This document shows, piece after piece, positions 1-8,739 of a DNA stretch of 64,000 nucleotides. The notes below the pieces were generated by a model, which was not told where the DNA came from, searched no databases, and worked only from the letters and a program-made list of their open reading frames with translations. Position 1 is the first letter of the stretch, and each line of letters begins with the position of its first letter. Source of the DNA: Pseudomonadota bacterium (lineage in GTDB: Bacteria > Pseudomonadota > Gammaproteobacteria > Pseudomonadales > Moraxellaceae); contig JAJZBU010000005.1 of the NCBI GenBank assembly GCA_021851865.1, positions 35,579-99,578 of the forward strand, read 5' to 3'. A program made the translations under genes and the position numbers.

Positions 1-777
1 GTCACGTGAACGCTTGAGCTTGCCCTGGTCGTCGCTCTTGCGATCGGCAGCGGTGAGCTGGCTCACCACGTGCTCTTCGCGTACGGCGTGGGCCAGTTCA
101 TGCGCTCCGCGGCTACCGCGACCACCGGCCTTGCCACCACCATAGCCTGAGCTGACCGGACCGGAGTAGCCGGCGGAAGCCAGTCCGCCACTGCCGGAGC
201 CGGCGCGCGAGGTGATTAGTGCCCGGCTGGTGCCGGTCTCCTCGCCAGCGCCGCGCGTCAAGGTGCCATCACCGCCCGTACCACCGGCCTGCGGCACCAT
301 GTCGCGCAGGGCGGCGAGTTGATCGAAGCCCTGCTCTTTCATCAGGTTGGCGGCCTTGGCGCGCGCCTGATCGACCTCGATGTGACTGGTGGCGTGGTTT
401 TCCTCGCTGACAGGGTGCTCGACAGGCTTGGCCGGGGGAGCCTCTTTTTTGACGCTTTCGTTCGCCTTAGGCGGCGTCTTCTCTGGCGCCTTGCTGAGTT
501 TCGGCTTGGTCTGCGCTTGCTTGGGTTGCGCCGTCACTTCTGCGGGCAAGGGGGCAAAGTGGGTGCTGCGGGCGATGTGCACGATGCGTGATTCATCGGC
601 CAGGGCGTCGCGTTGCGCGCGCGTCATGGCGGGCACGGGAATATGCGGAATGATCAGGCAGAGCACCACCGCCAATCCGACGGAAGTATAAAAGATGCGG
701 TGGAAGCGGCGCTCATCGCTGGGGAGGCTGTTCCAGGGCAGCATGGCGTCAGCGGATAGAGGCTGAAACTCGTTCAT
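1..777 (-). CDS. AgmX/PglI (GltJ)-like TonB-type energy transducer, C-terminus beyond the window
   Basis: An open frame of 259 codons runs without a stop from an ATG at 777 to the window edge, so the protein is partial. It starts MNEFQPLSADAM, has one membrane segment at about residues 29-47 (hydrophobic, after ERRFHRIFYTS), then a Pro/Lys-rich stretch (about 80-125) and a Gly/Ser-rich stretch with GYGGGKAGG. This is the layout of TonB-like proteins that span the periplasm, and with ExbB, two ExbD and TPR partners it fits the AgmX/PglI C-terminal-domain family (GltJ of Myxococcus). The ATG overlaps the stop of the preceding exbD (ATGA), so the two are translationally coupled. The diagnostic C-terminal domain lies outside the window, so the family is inferred from architecture and neighbours. 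Confidence 0.75.
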   Translation of the reverse strand, partial: MNEFQPLSADAMLPWNSLPSDERRFHRIFYTSVGLAVVLCLIIPHIPVPAMTRAQRDALADESRIVHIARSTHFAPLPAEVTAQPKQAQTKPKLSKAPEKTPPKANESVKKEAPPAKPVEHPVSEENHATSHIEVDQARAKAANLMKEQGFDQLAALRDMVPQAGGTGGDGTLTRGAGEETGTSRALITSRAGSGSGGLASAGYSGPVSSGYGGGKAGGRGSRGAHELAHAVREEHVVSQLTAADRKSDDQGKLKRSRD

Positions 778-1280
778 GCCGAAGCCCCCTTCTGGCGTTC
801 AACGGCGAAAGAGATGCGCGAGAAGTCGGTCATCGAGCAGGTCACCATGATCTTGCGCAACAAGGCGTAGGGTATCCTGCGATCGCCGAGAATATAGATC
901 TCGCGTGAAATATGCCCCTGTTCATCGCGCTCTGCCGGCATGCGGCTGCTGCGATACTGCAACTCCTGCGCCAGGGCCGGAATGCTGGAATCCGGGCTGG
1001 CCAGCACCTGCTGCACCGAGATGATCTTGCGGTCATCGACATAGATGTCCTGCGGCGTCACCATCACCGACAGTTTTTCCTTGGGAAAATCCTGCGCGAC
1101 GGATTTCGGTAGATGCATCGACTTGTTGTTGGGCAGATGCACCTGATATTGCGAGTTCACGATGAGAAAGAACACCAGCACGGTGAAGATGTCGATCATC
1201 GAGGTGAGCATGATCGTCGCCGGTTTATTGCGTTTGTGGCGTCTGATCAGGCGTAGTTTGGCGGCATTTTTATGGGACAT
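774..1280 (-). CDS. ExbD/TolR-family biopolymer transport protein (second of two)
   Basis: A 168-residue single-pass inner-membrane protein. The short basic N-terminus is followed by a membrane helix at about residues 22-42 with the motif LTSMIDIFTVLVFFLIV; Asp30 matches the protonatable aspartate of ExbD, TolR and MotB-type proton channels. The periplasmic part (43-168) is ExbD-like. I start at MSHKNAAKL (1280) because the upstream extension of the open frame lies inside the preceding exbD and does not resemble ExbD. It overlaps that gene by 11 bp and the AgmX-like gene by 4 bp. With the ExbB-like protein it should form the proton-driven motor of this cluster. Confidence 0.9.
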   Translation of the reverse strand: MSHKNAAKLRLIRRHKRNKPATIMLTSMIDIFTVLVFFLIVNSQYQVHLPNNKSMHLPKSVAQDFPKEKLSVMVTPQDIYVDDRKIISVQQVLASPDSSIPALAQELQYRSSRMPAERDEQGHISREIYILGDRRIPYALLRKIMVTCSMTDFSRISFAVERQKGASA

Positions 1281-1779
1281 GCGGCGCTCCAGAGGACTGA
1301 GCCGGGGCATCACCGAGGGCGATGTCGGGGAACAGGGCCATATGGATGTCCTGTCCGCCGATATCCTCGACCTGATAGCGCACGGCATCCATGGTATGGA
1401 TGAGATCGTTGTAAGGCGTCGTCGCCTGCATGAGCAGAGTCGCTTCGGTCAAGCCCGGATACTGCGCCTTGATCGTGCGCAGATAAGTGTTCAAGGCGGC
1501 GTAATCATGCTGCCCTTGACGATCGGGAATGCTCTTTAGTGGACCGCTTTGACGATCGCTCACCAGCAGTTGATCATTCAGAATCATCACTTCGAGAATC
1601 AGAGGTTTGTGCGCTGGCGGCGAGGCCGAGGCGGAAGCGGCGGCGGGGAGATTGACCTTCAATACCGACACTTCTCGCACGACTGAGCTGATCAGGAGAA
1701 AAGAGAGCAGAACCACCATCAGATTGATGAAGGTGGTCAGGTCGAGCTCAAATTCGGTTTCGCGGTGACGAATGCGCAT
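1270..1779 (-). CDS. ExbD/TolR-family protein (first of two), lacking the channel aspartate
   Basis: A 169-residue protein with an N-terminal membrane helix (about residues 14-34) and a periplasmic domain, the usual ExbD plan. The conserved FID motif in the helix reads FINLMVVLL here: Asn19 (codon AAT at 1725-1723) replaces the proton-binding Asp, while the downstream paralogue keeps it. Asp13, just before the helix, is the nearest acidic residue. Thirteen bases separate the ExbB-like stop from this start. A pair of unequal ExbD subunits is a feature of Agl-type motors (AglQ/AglS). The family call is firm; the effect of the substitution is inference. Confidence 0.88.
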   Translation of the reverse strand: MRIRHRETEFELDLTTFINLMVVLLSFLLISSVVREVSVLKVNLPAAASASASPPAHKPLILEVMILNDQLLVSDRQSGPLKSIPDRQGQHDYAALNTYLRTIKAQYPGLTEATLLMQATTPYNDLIHTMDAVRYQVEDIGGQDIHMALFPDIALGDAPAQSSGAPHVP

Positions 1780-1791
1780 GGTCGCAGGGTC

Positions 1792-2439
1792 TCATTCGCT
1801 CTTTTGCTGACTGAGCTGACGCAGGATATTCATGAACTTGACGTTCACCATCTCCAGGCTTTCGATGACCTCATTGGTCTTCGATTGCAGATAGGAGTAA
1901 AGCAGCATCAGGGGGATGGCCGAGATCAGGCCGAGGGCAGTGGTGTTCATCGCCACCGAGACCGATTTCGACAGCAGATCGGCCTTCTGCGCCGGGTCAG
2001 CGCTGGCCACGGCGGCGAAAGCGTCGATCAGACCCATGATCGTGCCGAGCAGGCCGAGCAGGGTGGAGATGTTGGCGATGGTCGAGATGTAGTTGGTGCG
2101 TTTCTCGATGCGCGGCATGGCTTCCATCAGGCCTTCTTCGAGAGCGAGCTCGACGTCTTCCGGGCGGCGCGCCGACAGGGCGCGGGTGATGCCCTGGTTG
2201 AGGATGCGCGCTATGGGCATGTCCGAATCGCGGACGCGTTCGAGTGCTGCTTTGAGTTGACCTTTGCCGAGCATCGGGTAGACCTCTTCCCAGAGCTGGC
2301 TGTTGTTGCGCGTCACCTGACGCAGGAAGAGCCAGCGTTCAAGGCAGATCGCCAGCCCCGAGACCATGGCGATGAGAATGGGATAGACCCAGATCTCGCC
2401 AGCCTGGATGAATTTGATCATGCTTTGAAACATACCCAT
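1792..2439 (-). CDS. MotA/TolQ/ExbB proton channel family protein
   Basis: A 215-residue inner-membrane protein with three membrane segments: about 13-33 (EIWVYPILIAMVSGLAICL), 126-150 (STLLGLLGTIMGLIDAF) and 163-185. The Thr- and Gly-rich third segment and the long cytoplasmic loop between helices 1 and 2 are typical of ExbB/TolQ. It forms the stator with the two ExbD-like proteins encoded downstream. It is distinct from the tolQ at 50362-51048, so the genome has at least two such motors. The context (TPR lipoproteins plus AgmX-like protein) places it in an Agl-Glt-like envelope machine. AglR is the closest named analogue. Confidence 0.93.
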   Translation of the reverse strand: MGMFQSMIKFIQAGEIWVYPILIAMVSGLAICLERWLFLRQVTRNNSQLWEEVYPMLGKGQLKAALERVRDSDMPIARILNQGITRALSARRPEDVELALEEGLMEAMPRIEKRTNYISTIANISTLLGLLGTIMGLIDAFAAVASADPAQKADLLSKSVSVAMNTTALGLISAIPLMLLYSYLQSKTNEVIESLEMVNVKFMNILRQLSQQKSE

Positions 2440-2478
2440 CGTTTTTTCTCCCGCTTAATGAAGGCCGTGGCGGCCGAT

Positions 2479-2808
2479 TTATTCTGAGGTGCCATCCAGG
2501 GCTTTATGAAACTCGAGTTCCCGTCGCAGAGTATCTGGATCGAGAGGATCGAGGGATTCTTGTAATACCGAGGCAGTGACAGCTTCCTTGCTCAGTTTGC
2601 TCTCGCTGAGGGTCTGCCAGGGTAGCACATTCGACACTTCCGGGGCTTCAAGATTGCCGACGATGGTGGTTTTACCGCCATTATTCTCGTTGTCAGCCGC
2701 AGCACCGGCCGCTTGGGCTGGAGCCGGCGCCGACGCCGGTGGCGTGCTATCGGCACCGGCGAACTGCGCGAGCAACACGAGCGATAGAAACATGATGCGT
2801 CGTATCAT
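2479..2808 (-). CDS. Small exported protein of unknown function in the ExbBD/TPR cluster
   Basis: A 109-residue protein with a cleavable signal peptide (basic MIRRIM, hydrophobic core to about residue 18, then ADSTPP), a Pro/Ala linker, and a C-terminal half with acidic helices (LDPLDPDTLRRELEFHKAL). I recognise no family. It begins inside the stop of the TPR lipoprotein gene (ATGA overlap at 2805-2808) and ends 39 bp before the exbB-like start, so it is part of the operon and probably a periplasmic accessory component. It has no lipobox and no transmembrane segment after the signal. Confidence 0.75.
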   Translation of the reverse strand: MIRRIMFLSLVLLAQFAGADSTPPASAPAPAQAAGAAADNENNGGKTTIVGNLEAPEVSNVLPWQTLSESKLSKEAVTASVLQESLDPLDPDTLRRELEFHKALDGTSE

Positions 2809-3713
2809 GAGCTGGCTCCTTGCACCGGAGTAGTGGCGGCGCCGGCTGGCGTCGCTGTAGGTGTACTTTCTTTATAGCCGGTACGGCGCTTGAGGTCCAC
2901 GATCCAGCGTGCTACCGCCGGATCTGGCTGAATCTGCAGGGCCTGGTAACGCATGTAGTGGCGCAGGGCCAGGGGCAGATCCTGCAGATAGAGTTCAGCG
3001 AGTACGGCGTAGTTGAAGTGGGCGCGGGCATAGTTGTTATCGAGCTGCAGGGCGCGCTGATAGGCATGGCGCGCTTCCTCGAAATGTCCGAGATGACGCA
3101 AGGCGGTGCCGAGGGCGTCCCAGGCGTAGGGGTTGGCGTCATTGATCGAGATCGCCGTGTGCAGCACTTTCTGTGCTTCGTCATAGCGTTTCTGATGCAG
3201 ATAGATCAGGCCCTCATTGACCCAGGGGCCGGAATAGAAGGGCTGATGGGCGGCGAGGTTCTCGAACCCCTGCAAGGCCTGTGGGTACTGGCCTTGTCGT
3301 GCCGCTTCGATGGCGCGGTCGTAGGCATCGCTGAAGGCTGGCGGTACCACGGGCTGAAGAGGGGCGCGTTGGGCGTCCTCGGCATGTGCCGCCTGGGTGA
3401 GCATGGCGGCGCGTTCGTTATCTCCGGCGTCGGGCTGCAAGGAGGCCATCAAGGCGGCGCTCGGTGGTACCACCGGCTCGTGCTGGCTCACGCTGGTGCC
3501 TTGCGCGAGCGTCGGTTGAGTCTTGCTGACGGCATGCGGCGCCTGCATGCGCGCACGCAGAGCATCCATCAGGAAGGGTGATTGCGGTGTGCCGGCAGCA
3601 CCGGCAGAGGCGGCGGGCGCACCAGTTTTTGCCGCCGGTGGCGCGCTGCTGCAAGCGGCCAGGGCCAGAGCCAGCAGGAGAAGAAGCGATCGAGTCGATG
3701 GCATGGTGCGCAC
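2805..3713 (-). CDS. TPR lipoprotein (AglT/GltE-like)
   Basis: A 302-residue lipoprotein: the signal sequence ends in the lipobox LALAAC, with lipidated Cys21. A low-complexity Ala/Pro/Gln region (about 22-125) precedes three to four tetratricopeptide repeats at about 130-255 (for example PYAWDALGTALRHLGHFEEA and NNYARAHFNYAVLAEL). Asp follows the lipidated Cys nowhere near position +2 (it is Ser), so outer-membrane retention is expected. It probably scaffolds protein contacts in the periplasm for the ExbBD-AgmX motor. It lies 1 bp from the upstream TPR gene. The resemblance to AglT is at domain and context level only. Confidence 0.85.
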   Translation of the reverse strand: MRTMPSTRSLLLLLALALAACSSAPPAAKTGAPAASAGAAGTPQSPFLMDALRARMQAPHAVSKTQPTLAQGTSVSQHEPVVPPSAALMASLQPDAGDNERAAMLTQAAHAEDAQRAPLQPVVPPAFSDAYDRAIEAARQGQYPQALQGFENLAAHQPFYSGPWVNEGLIYLHQKRYDEAQKVLHTAISINDANPYAWDALGTALRHLGHFEEARHAYQRALQLDNNYARAHFNYAVLAELYLQDLPLALRHYMRYQALQIQPDPAVARWIVDLKRRTGYKESTPTATPAGAATTPVQGASS

Positions 3714-3714
3714 C

Positions 3715-6700
3715 TCAAAAAACCGACGTCAGCACGGGTTCGAGCTGCTCGTGGCGGTCATAGCGACCCGGTGACAGTTTGGCCAGGGCGCTGAAGCTTT
3801 TCTGCACCCATGCGTCGTAGATGTTTTGCTTCACCAGGTCGGTGTTGGCGACATAGAGGCTGATGGCTTTGTCATCGAAAGGATCAGCCTGTTCTTCGAG
3901 CAGGATGTTGTACTGTTCGAGTTCGAGGCTGCTCAGGTTGGCGGGGCGTTCACTGGCCATCAGGTCGCTCGCCAACTGGTGATAGATGGTGGCGATCTGG
4001 TAGTTGGCGGCCGAGGTGTATTCGGCGATGTTGTAGCTCAGTACCTGCTTGTAGTCATCCAGGGCTTTTTGCATGTGCGCCTTCTTGTCGGTCAGCGCAA
4101 CATTGAGCGGCTGCTTGAGCGGGATGTTGACGAAAGCGTCGAAATCCGGTTGTGCCAGTTGGAAAGTGGCCATGGCGGCGAGATAACGCGTGCGCGCCGA
4201 GCGTTCCGCGCCGGCGTGCGCATCGGTTTCGATGAGGTCGTGCAAGAGGCGGTCGCTCTGTGTCGCATCCAGCCTCTGCTGGTAATACTGCAGCAGGTGA
4301 TATTGCACTTCGGCGACGTCGGCGACCGGGCTTTGGAAATGGCGCAGGAACTTCTCGTTCAGTTGTGCCGAACGATCGGCCTCATGGGCTTTGTCAGCGA
4401 GATTGGCGGCGTGCGCCAGAGCCTCACGCGCCAGAGCGGGATCGCTGTTCATCTGGCGGTTGGCGATGAGCTCGAACTGGACCGAGGCGGCCTGGTTATG
4501 ACCCGTCTTCTCATAGGCTAGACCAAGCTTTTCGGGCAGGGTCTGGTTGAGCGGATGGTTCGGGAATTGACGAGCGAAAGCTTCGAGGATGTCGATGGCG
4601 CGGGTGTACTGCTGCGTGTTGAGCAACAAGGTGGCGGCGTCGAACTCGGCGATGGGGTGGAGGCGCGAATTCGGTACGACTTCGCCGACGCGCATGAAGG
4701 CCTGCACGGCGCGCTCGACGTCATGCTGGTCGCGCAGGTTCTCCGCCTGCTTGTAGATCGCCGCAGCCTGCCGTTCCTGATACATGGCACGATCGCTGTC
4801 GCTGAGCAACGGACTGTCGAAGGCGAGCACCCGGGCATAGTCGTGTTCGGCAGCCTGCGCCTGATCGAGGTCGAACTCGCCATTGGCGATCACTTCCCAA
4901 GCGGCGAGCATTTGTCGTGGTTGTGGCGGTGGTTGCAATTGCACGATCAAGCGCGCTGTCTTGACCGCTGCCGGCGTATCCTTGCGCGCCAGCTGTGCGT
5001 CGGTGACGTCGGCCAGGATGCTGGCAGCGTGCGGGTCGGCCGGGAAGGCTTGCGCGTAGTGCAAGGAGGCTTGCACCGAGCGTGCCCAGATGGCATCGCT
5101 GTCGGGCTGCCCCTTGTGCTCCTCGAGCAGGGCCTCATAACAGGTGAGCTCGAAGTGGGCGGCGTCGATGGCATGTGGATTGTTGTTATAGCCATAAGCG
5201 GTCTTGTCGAACTCCTTGATCGCCTCCTCATAGTGGCCGGCGGCGTAGAGCGCCTCTGCCATCAGTTCGCGGTTGTGCATGGCCTGGTCCGGCGCCGGGT
5301 CGGTCGCCAGGTATTGCTGATACCAGCCGACGGCACTCAGGTAGAGCGCTGTCTGGTGCGTCTTTTGTGCCTCAGCGTGGTCATGCTGGGCGAGGTCAAG
5401 CATATGCTTGCGCAGGAGTGGCATCAGCTTGTCGTGCTCGCTGATGGGGGCCTGTTGCCAGTAAGCGCTGCCGATGCCGTAGTGCTGGATGAAGGCCTCT
5501 TTGGCGGGCAGGATGAGATCGGGAAAACCGCCGTCTTCGTAAGCCTTGATCACGTTCGAACTGAAGGCGGGTGCATGCGAATCCATGGGATGGCTGTCGA
5601 CGAAGGCCTGATAGGCGTCGGCAGCGTCCTGAAAGCGGTTATGGATGAGATACTCTTTGCCGAGGGCTTGGTAGATGTCGGCTTCATACGGTTTGCTGCC
5701 GTGTTCCTTGAACCAGGCGGTGGCCGAGCTCGGGCCGTCTTCCTGCATGAAGCACAGGCTGATCACCCGCTGGGTGTCGCTGAGCAGCTTGCCAAAGGTC
5801 TGCTGGCGAGGACCTCTGCTGCTGGCGATGTCGTGGCGCAGACCATCGTCGACCTGGAAAAAGGTGTCGAGCGCTCTGGCGTAGTCGGCGCTTTTAAAAT
5901 AGGCCCAGCCCAATTTGTAACGCGCCTGCTGGCGGTAATGGCCGGCGCGGGGCGAGGCGATGACCTTTTCATAGGCGGTGATCGCTGACAGGTCATCGCC
6001 TAATTTGAAGTAGGCTTCGCCACGGCGGAATTCGGCTTCGACATAGTAAGGACCGCTCGGATACTCGTGAACGAGGTGGCCCAAGGTGGCGATCGAGTCC
6101 TGGTTGCGCCCGGCGATGTCGTAGAGGCGGGCGAGTTTGTAATAAGTCTCTTGGCGCTCCTTTGGATTGCGCGAATTGGCCAGAACCTCCTCGTAGAGAT
6201 GGATGGCCTGGTCGTAGTCGACTTTCACCTTCTGTTTGTCGACATCGCCCGAGACCGAACTGGCAAGATCGAGGTAGGCTGCGGCCTTCTCCTTGGAGTT
6301 GGCGGTGGCCATGCCCTGCATGAAGTTGCTGTAGAGCATGGTGTCGATATTTTGATTGATCTTCTTGCGCTCAGCCGTCGTCGTCGCTGCCGCGCTGTTG
6401 GGCACGCTGTTGAGCTTGAGATCGCGCGCTTCCGAGGCTTTCGCAGTGAGATCCGCCATGCGCTTGAGCGTGTCGACCTTGGATTGATCGTTCGGCATCT
6501 GCGCGGTGGCGTCCTTGTAGTTGCCAAGAGCGTCTTCGACGCTCGCCTGCTTGAGATCCTGGGCGTTGATGACGATGTCGCGGTTTTCCAGATCAGCCAG
6601 GGTTCCCTGCGCCTGATCATGATGCGCCAGAGGCGCGATCTTCTGTTGCGAAGTGCTGGTGCAGGCGGCCAGCAATAGACCACTGATGGCCAAGGTCAAG

Positions 6701-6732
6701 GGGCGGAGGACGCATCGGGAGGCATGACTCAT
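3715..6732 (-). CDS. Large TPR lipoprotein (PglI/GltI-like scaffold)
   Basis: A 1005-residue lipoprotein with lipobox LLLAAC and lipidated Cys24. From about residue 150 to the C-terminus it is an almost continuous array of tetratricopeptide-like helical hairpins, e.g. YYKLARLYDIAGRNQDSIAT, EAEFRRGEAYFKLGDDLSAI and EALYAAGHYEEAIKEFDKTA. Serine after the lipidated Cys suggests the outer membrane. Large TPR proteins of this kind accompany AglRQS-type motors in myxobacteria. The start overlaps the upstream TPR gene by 4 bp (ATGA), and the downstream TPR gene begins 1 bp after the stop. Several long frames on the opposite strand are antisense shadows. Confidence 0.87.
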   Translation of the reverse strand: MSHASRCVLRPLTLAISGLLLAACTSTSQQKIAPLAHHDQAQGTLADLENRDIVINAQDLKQASVEDALGNYKDATAQMPNDQSKVDTLKRMADLTAKASEARDLKLNSVPNSAAATTTAERKKINQNIDTMLYSNFMQGMATANSKEKAAAYLDLASSVSGDVDKQKVKVDYDQAIHLYEEVLANSRNPKERQETYYKLARLYDIAGRNQDSIATLGHLVHEYPSGPYYVEAEFRRGEAYFKLGDDLSAITAYEKVIASPRAGHYRQQARYKLGWAYFKSADYARALDTFFQVDDGLRHDIASSRGPRQQTFGKLLSDTQRVISLCFMQEDGPSSATAWFKEHGSKPYEADIYQALGKEYLIHNRFQDAADAYQAFVDSHPMDSHAPAFSSNVIKAYEDGGFPDLILPAKEAFIQHYGIGSAYWQQAPISEHDKLMPLLRKHMLDLAQHDHAEAQKTHQTALYLSAVGWYQQYLATDPAPDQAMHNRELMAEALYAAGHYEEAIKEFDKTAYGYNNNPHAIDAAHFELTCYEALLEEHKGQPDSDAIWARSVQASLHYAQAFPADPHAASILADVTDAQLARKDTPAAVKTARLIVQLQPPPQPRQMLAAWEVIANGEFDLDQAQAAEHDYARVLAFDSPLLSDSDRAMYQERQAAAIYKQAENLRDQHDVERAVQAFMRVGEVVPNSRLHPIAEFDAATLLLNTQQYTRAIDILEAFARQFPNHPLNQTLPEKLGLAYEKTGHNQAASVQFELIANRQMNSDPALAREALAHAANLADKAHEADRSAQLNEKFLRHFQSPVADVAEVQYHLLQYYQQRLDATQSDRLLHDLIETDAHAGAERSARTRYLAAMATFQLAQPDFDAFVNIPLKQPLNVALTDKKAHMQKALDDYKQVLSYNIAEYTSAANYQIATIYHQLASDLMASERPANLSSLELEQYNILLEEQADPFDDKAISLYVANTDLVKQNIYDAWVQKSFSALAKLSPGRYDRHEQLEPVLTSVF

Positions 6733-8690
6733 GGTTGCTGGCCTGCGCTGGAGGGTGTGTCGGTCGTCGTGGCCGAGGAGGCGCTGTCTTGCAGACGTGC
6801 ACTCGCCAGCAAGGCCGAAGCCAGTTGATCTTTCAGCAAGGTTCTCTCTTTGCCGAGTGCCTGATCGGTCATGACCAGCAATTGCTGGGCGTCGCGTTGC
6901 CGGGCGGCGACGATGAGCTGACGGGAGAGCGTCATGTGTGCCGCGATGTGCAAGAGCTTCTCCTGCGTATGGCTCTTCTCAAAAGCGTCGGAGTCGGCGA
7001 GCAGTTGGCGGATGCCGGCGATACGCGCATTGAGCACGCGCATCGATTGGCGCATCTCGGCGATGTCGATACGCGCCTGTTCGATGGCCAGAGGCGCATT
7101 GTGCGCGATATTCCACAGAACGACGCCGCGTACACGCCGCAGACGTTCGCGCAGGTCGCGCGCCTGTGCGGTATCGGGCAGTTGGGCGATGCTGTTCTCA
7201 AGGCGTTGCAGACGGTGTAAACGGCTGACGTCGGCGTAGGTGGCGCTGTCGGTGAAGGAGGATTGCTCGCCCAAGCTCTGAATGCGCTCCTGCAGGTCCT
7301 GGTATTGCTGTTGCAGGAGATCGTTGCGCTGGCTCAGGCGCTGCAGCATGAGATGCCATTCGTGTTGGTGCGCGGCGATGTGCTCGCGGTGGATGGTGGC
7401 GACCTCGCCTAGGGCCTGGATGGTCTGTTGCTGGCGATCCATTTCGTGCGACAGCTGACCCAGCTGCAGATAGTCCTGGTAACGCAGATCGAAGCTCGGC
7501 TGCGAGAAAAGTTTGTAGAGAAAGACGGCGGCTGGGCCGGGGTGCGAAGAGACGGTATCGACGGTGGCAAAAGGATCGCGCGAGACGTCGCGGGCATTGA
7601 CGTCGAGGCTCTCCAGCCAGCCCGGCTGATGACTTTGATAACTGATCGTTTCCAGGCGTACGAGTTCGGCGCGGAAGGTCTTGGCGGCCATCTCGTAACC
7701 GAAGAGGGCTTGTGGATAAGCCTTGAGCTCTTCGTAGGCGCGCGGCGCCAGCATCATCGCTTCGAGGACAGAAGGATCGGCGGGATTGCGCTTGAGGAGT
7801 TCCAGCCAGAAAGACAGCGCCTTCTTGTAGTCGCCTTCGGCGTAGTGGACATAGCCCATGGCGAGCAAGGCCGGGTTGCTGAAGGGGCCGTCGATGCGGA
7901 CATTGAGCAGAGCCTGGCGCGCCGCCTGGGTGTGCTTCTGATTGAGTTCATCGTAAGCGATGGCCAGGGAGGCACGGTCCTTGATGGCGTCGACCTCTTC
8001 GTCACCCACCGGCATCTGCACGACTTTTTCGAGTTCGCGTTGTCCTTGCGCGTGTTGTCCGGCGCGTAGATCGTCGACCCCGGCGTTGTAGTAGGCATAG
8101 GCGGAATAGTGCGTGTCGAGGGGGATGCGGTCGAGCATTTTGCTCGCCTGCTCGTATTGGCCTTTGTCGAAATAGATGTTCGACAGCAGAACGCGTCGTT
8201 CGACGTCCTGATCGCGGGTGAGGGCGTCGCGCGGCACCGAAAGGATCTTTTCGGCTTCATCGAGCTGGCCGCGGTGCATGTAGAGCTCGCCCTTGCTCAG
8301 CCAAGTCTGCTGCTTGATCGAGCTCAGAGTGTCTTGCTGGATGATACGTGAGTAGACGGCGTCAGCGTAGCGCGGCATGTCGATACGGCTATAGATGTTG
8401 CCGAGCAGCAGTTCGGTTTCGCCGGTATGGTCGTTGAAGTGGTTTTGAGCCTTGCCGGAGAGGATGCCGTTGATGGCGGCATAGTAGCGTCCGGAGTAGT
8501 AGTCAAACAGGATCGAGCCATAGAGGAACTGACGGATGTCGGCCTGATTGTCGGCCAGACTGGTGTCCTGGTCCGGGATGATGTCGTCGCCGCCGCCGAG
8601 CGCCTGGTCGGCCTGTGCAGGCCAAGGGGCGAAGGTGATGGCGAGCGTCAGGGCCAAGGTCGAAGGCAGAAACCGGACGGGTCGTTTCAT
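6729..8690 (-). CDS. Periplasmic TPR and coiled-coil protein
   Basis: A 653-residue exported protein. The signal peptide (MKRPVRFLPSTLALTLAI...) probably ends at AQA-DQA near residue 27. TPR-like repeats occupy about 50-330 (YADAVYSRIIQQDTLSSIKQ, YKKALSFWLELLKRNPADPS). About 425-600 is rich in long Gln/Arg/Leu helices suggestive of coiled coil. No lipobox is present, in contrast to the two downstream TPR proteins. It is the second gene of the cluster, 49 bp after the first, and its 3' end overlaps the next gene by 4 bp. Likely a periplasmic scaffold; precise role unknown. Confidence 0.83.
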   Translation of the reverse strand: MKRPVRFLPSTLALTLAITFAPWPAQADQALGGGDDIIPDQDTSLADNQADIRQFLYGSILFDYYSGRYYAAINGILSGKAQNHFNDHTGETELLLGNIYSRIDMPRYADAVYSRIIQQDTLSSIKQQTWLSKGELYMHRGQLDEAEKILSVPRDALTRDQDVERRVLLSNIYFDKGQYEQASKMLDRIPLDTHYSAYAYYNAGVDDLRAGQHAQGQRELEKVVQMPVGDEEVDAIKDRASLAIAYDELNQKHTQAARQALLNVRIDGPFSNPALLAMGYVHYAEGDYKKALSFWLELLKRNPADPSVLEAMMLAPRAYEELKAYPQALFGYEMAAKTFRAELVRLETISYQSHQPGWLESLDVNARDVSRDPFATVDTVSSHPGPAAVFLYKLFSQPSFDLRYQDYLQLGQLSHEMDRQQQTIQALGEVATIHREHIAAHQHEWHLMLQRLSQRNDLLQQQYQDLQERIQSLGEQSSFTDSATYADVSRLHRLQRLENSIAQLPDTAQARDLRERLRRVRGVVLWNIAHNAPLAIEQARIDIAEMRQSMRVLNARIAGIRQLLADSDAFEKSHTQEKLLHIAAHMTLSRQLIVAARQRDAQQLLVMTDQALGKERTLLKDQLASALLASARLQDSASSATTTDTPSSAGQQP

Positions 8691-8739
8691 GGCATTCTTC
8701 TAATAATAGAGGCAGGGGAGTGCTGGCGGCATCCTCGTT

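Noticed and set aside
4555..5988. Long plus-strand open frame (477 codons) opposite the large TPR gene
   Set aside because: It is antisense to a clear TPR lipoprotein, has no family resemblance and reflects the codon bias of the GC-rich real gene.
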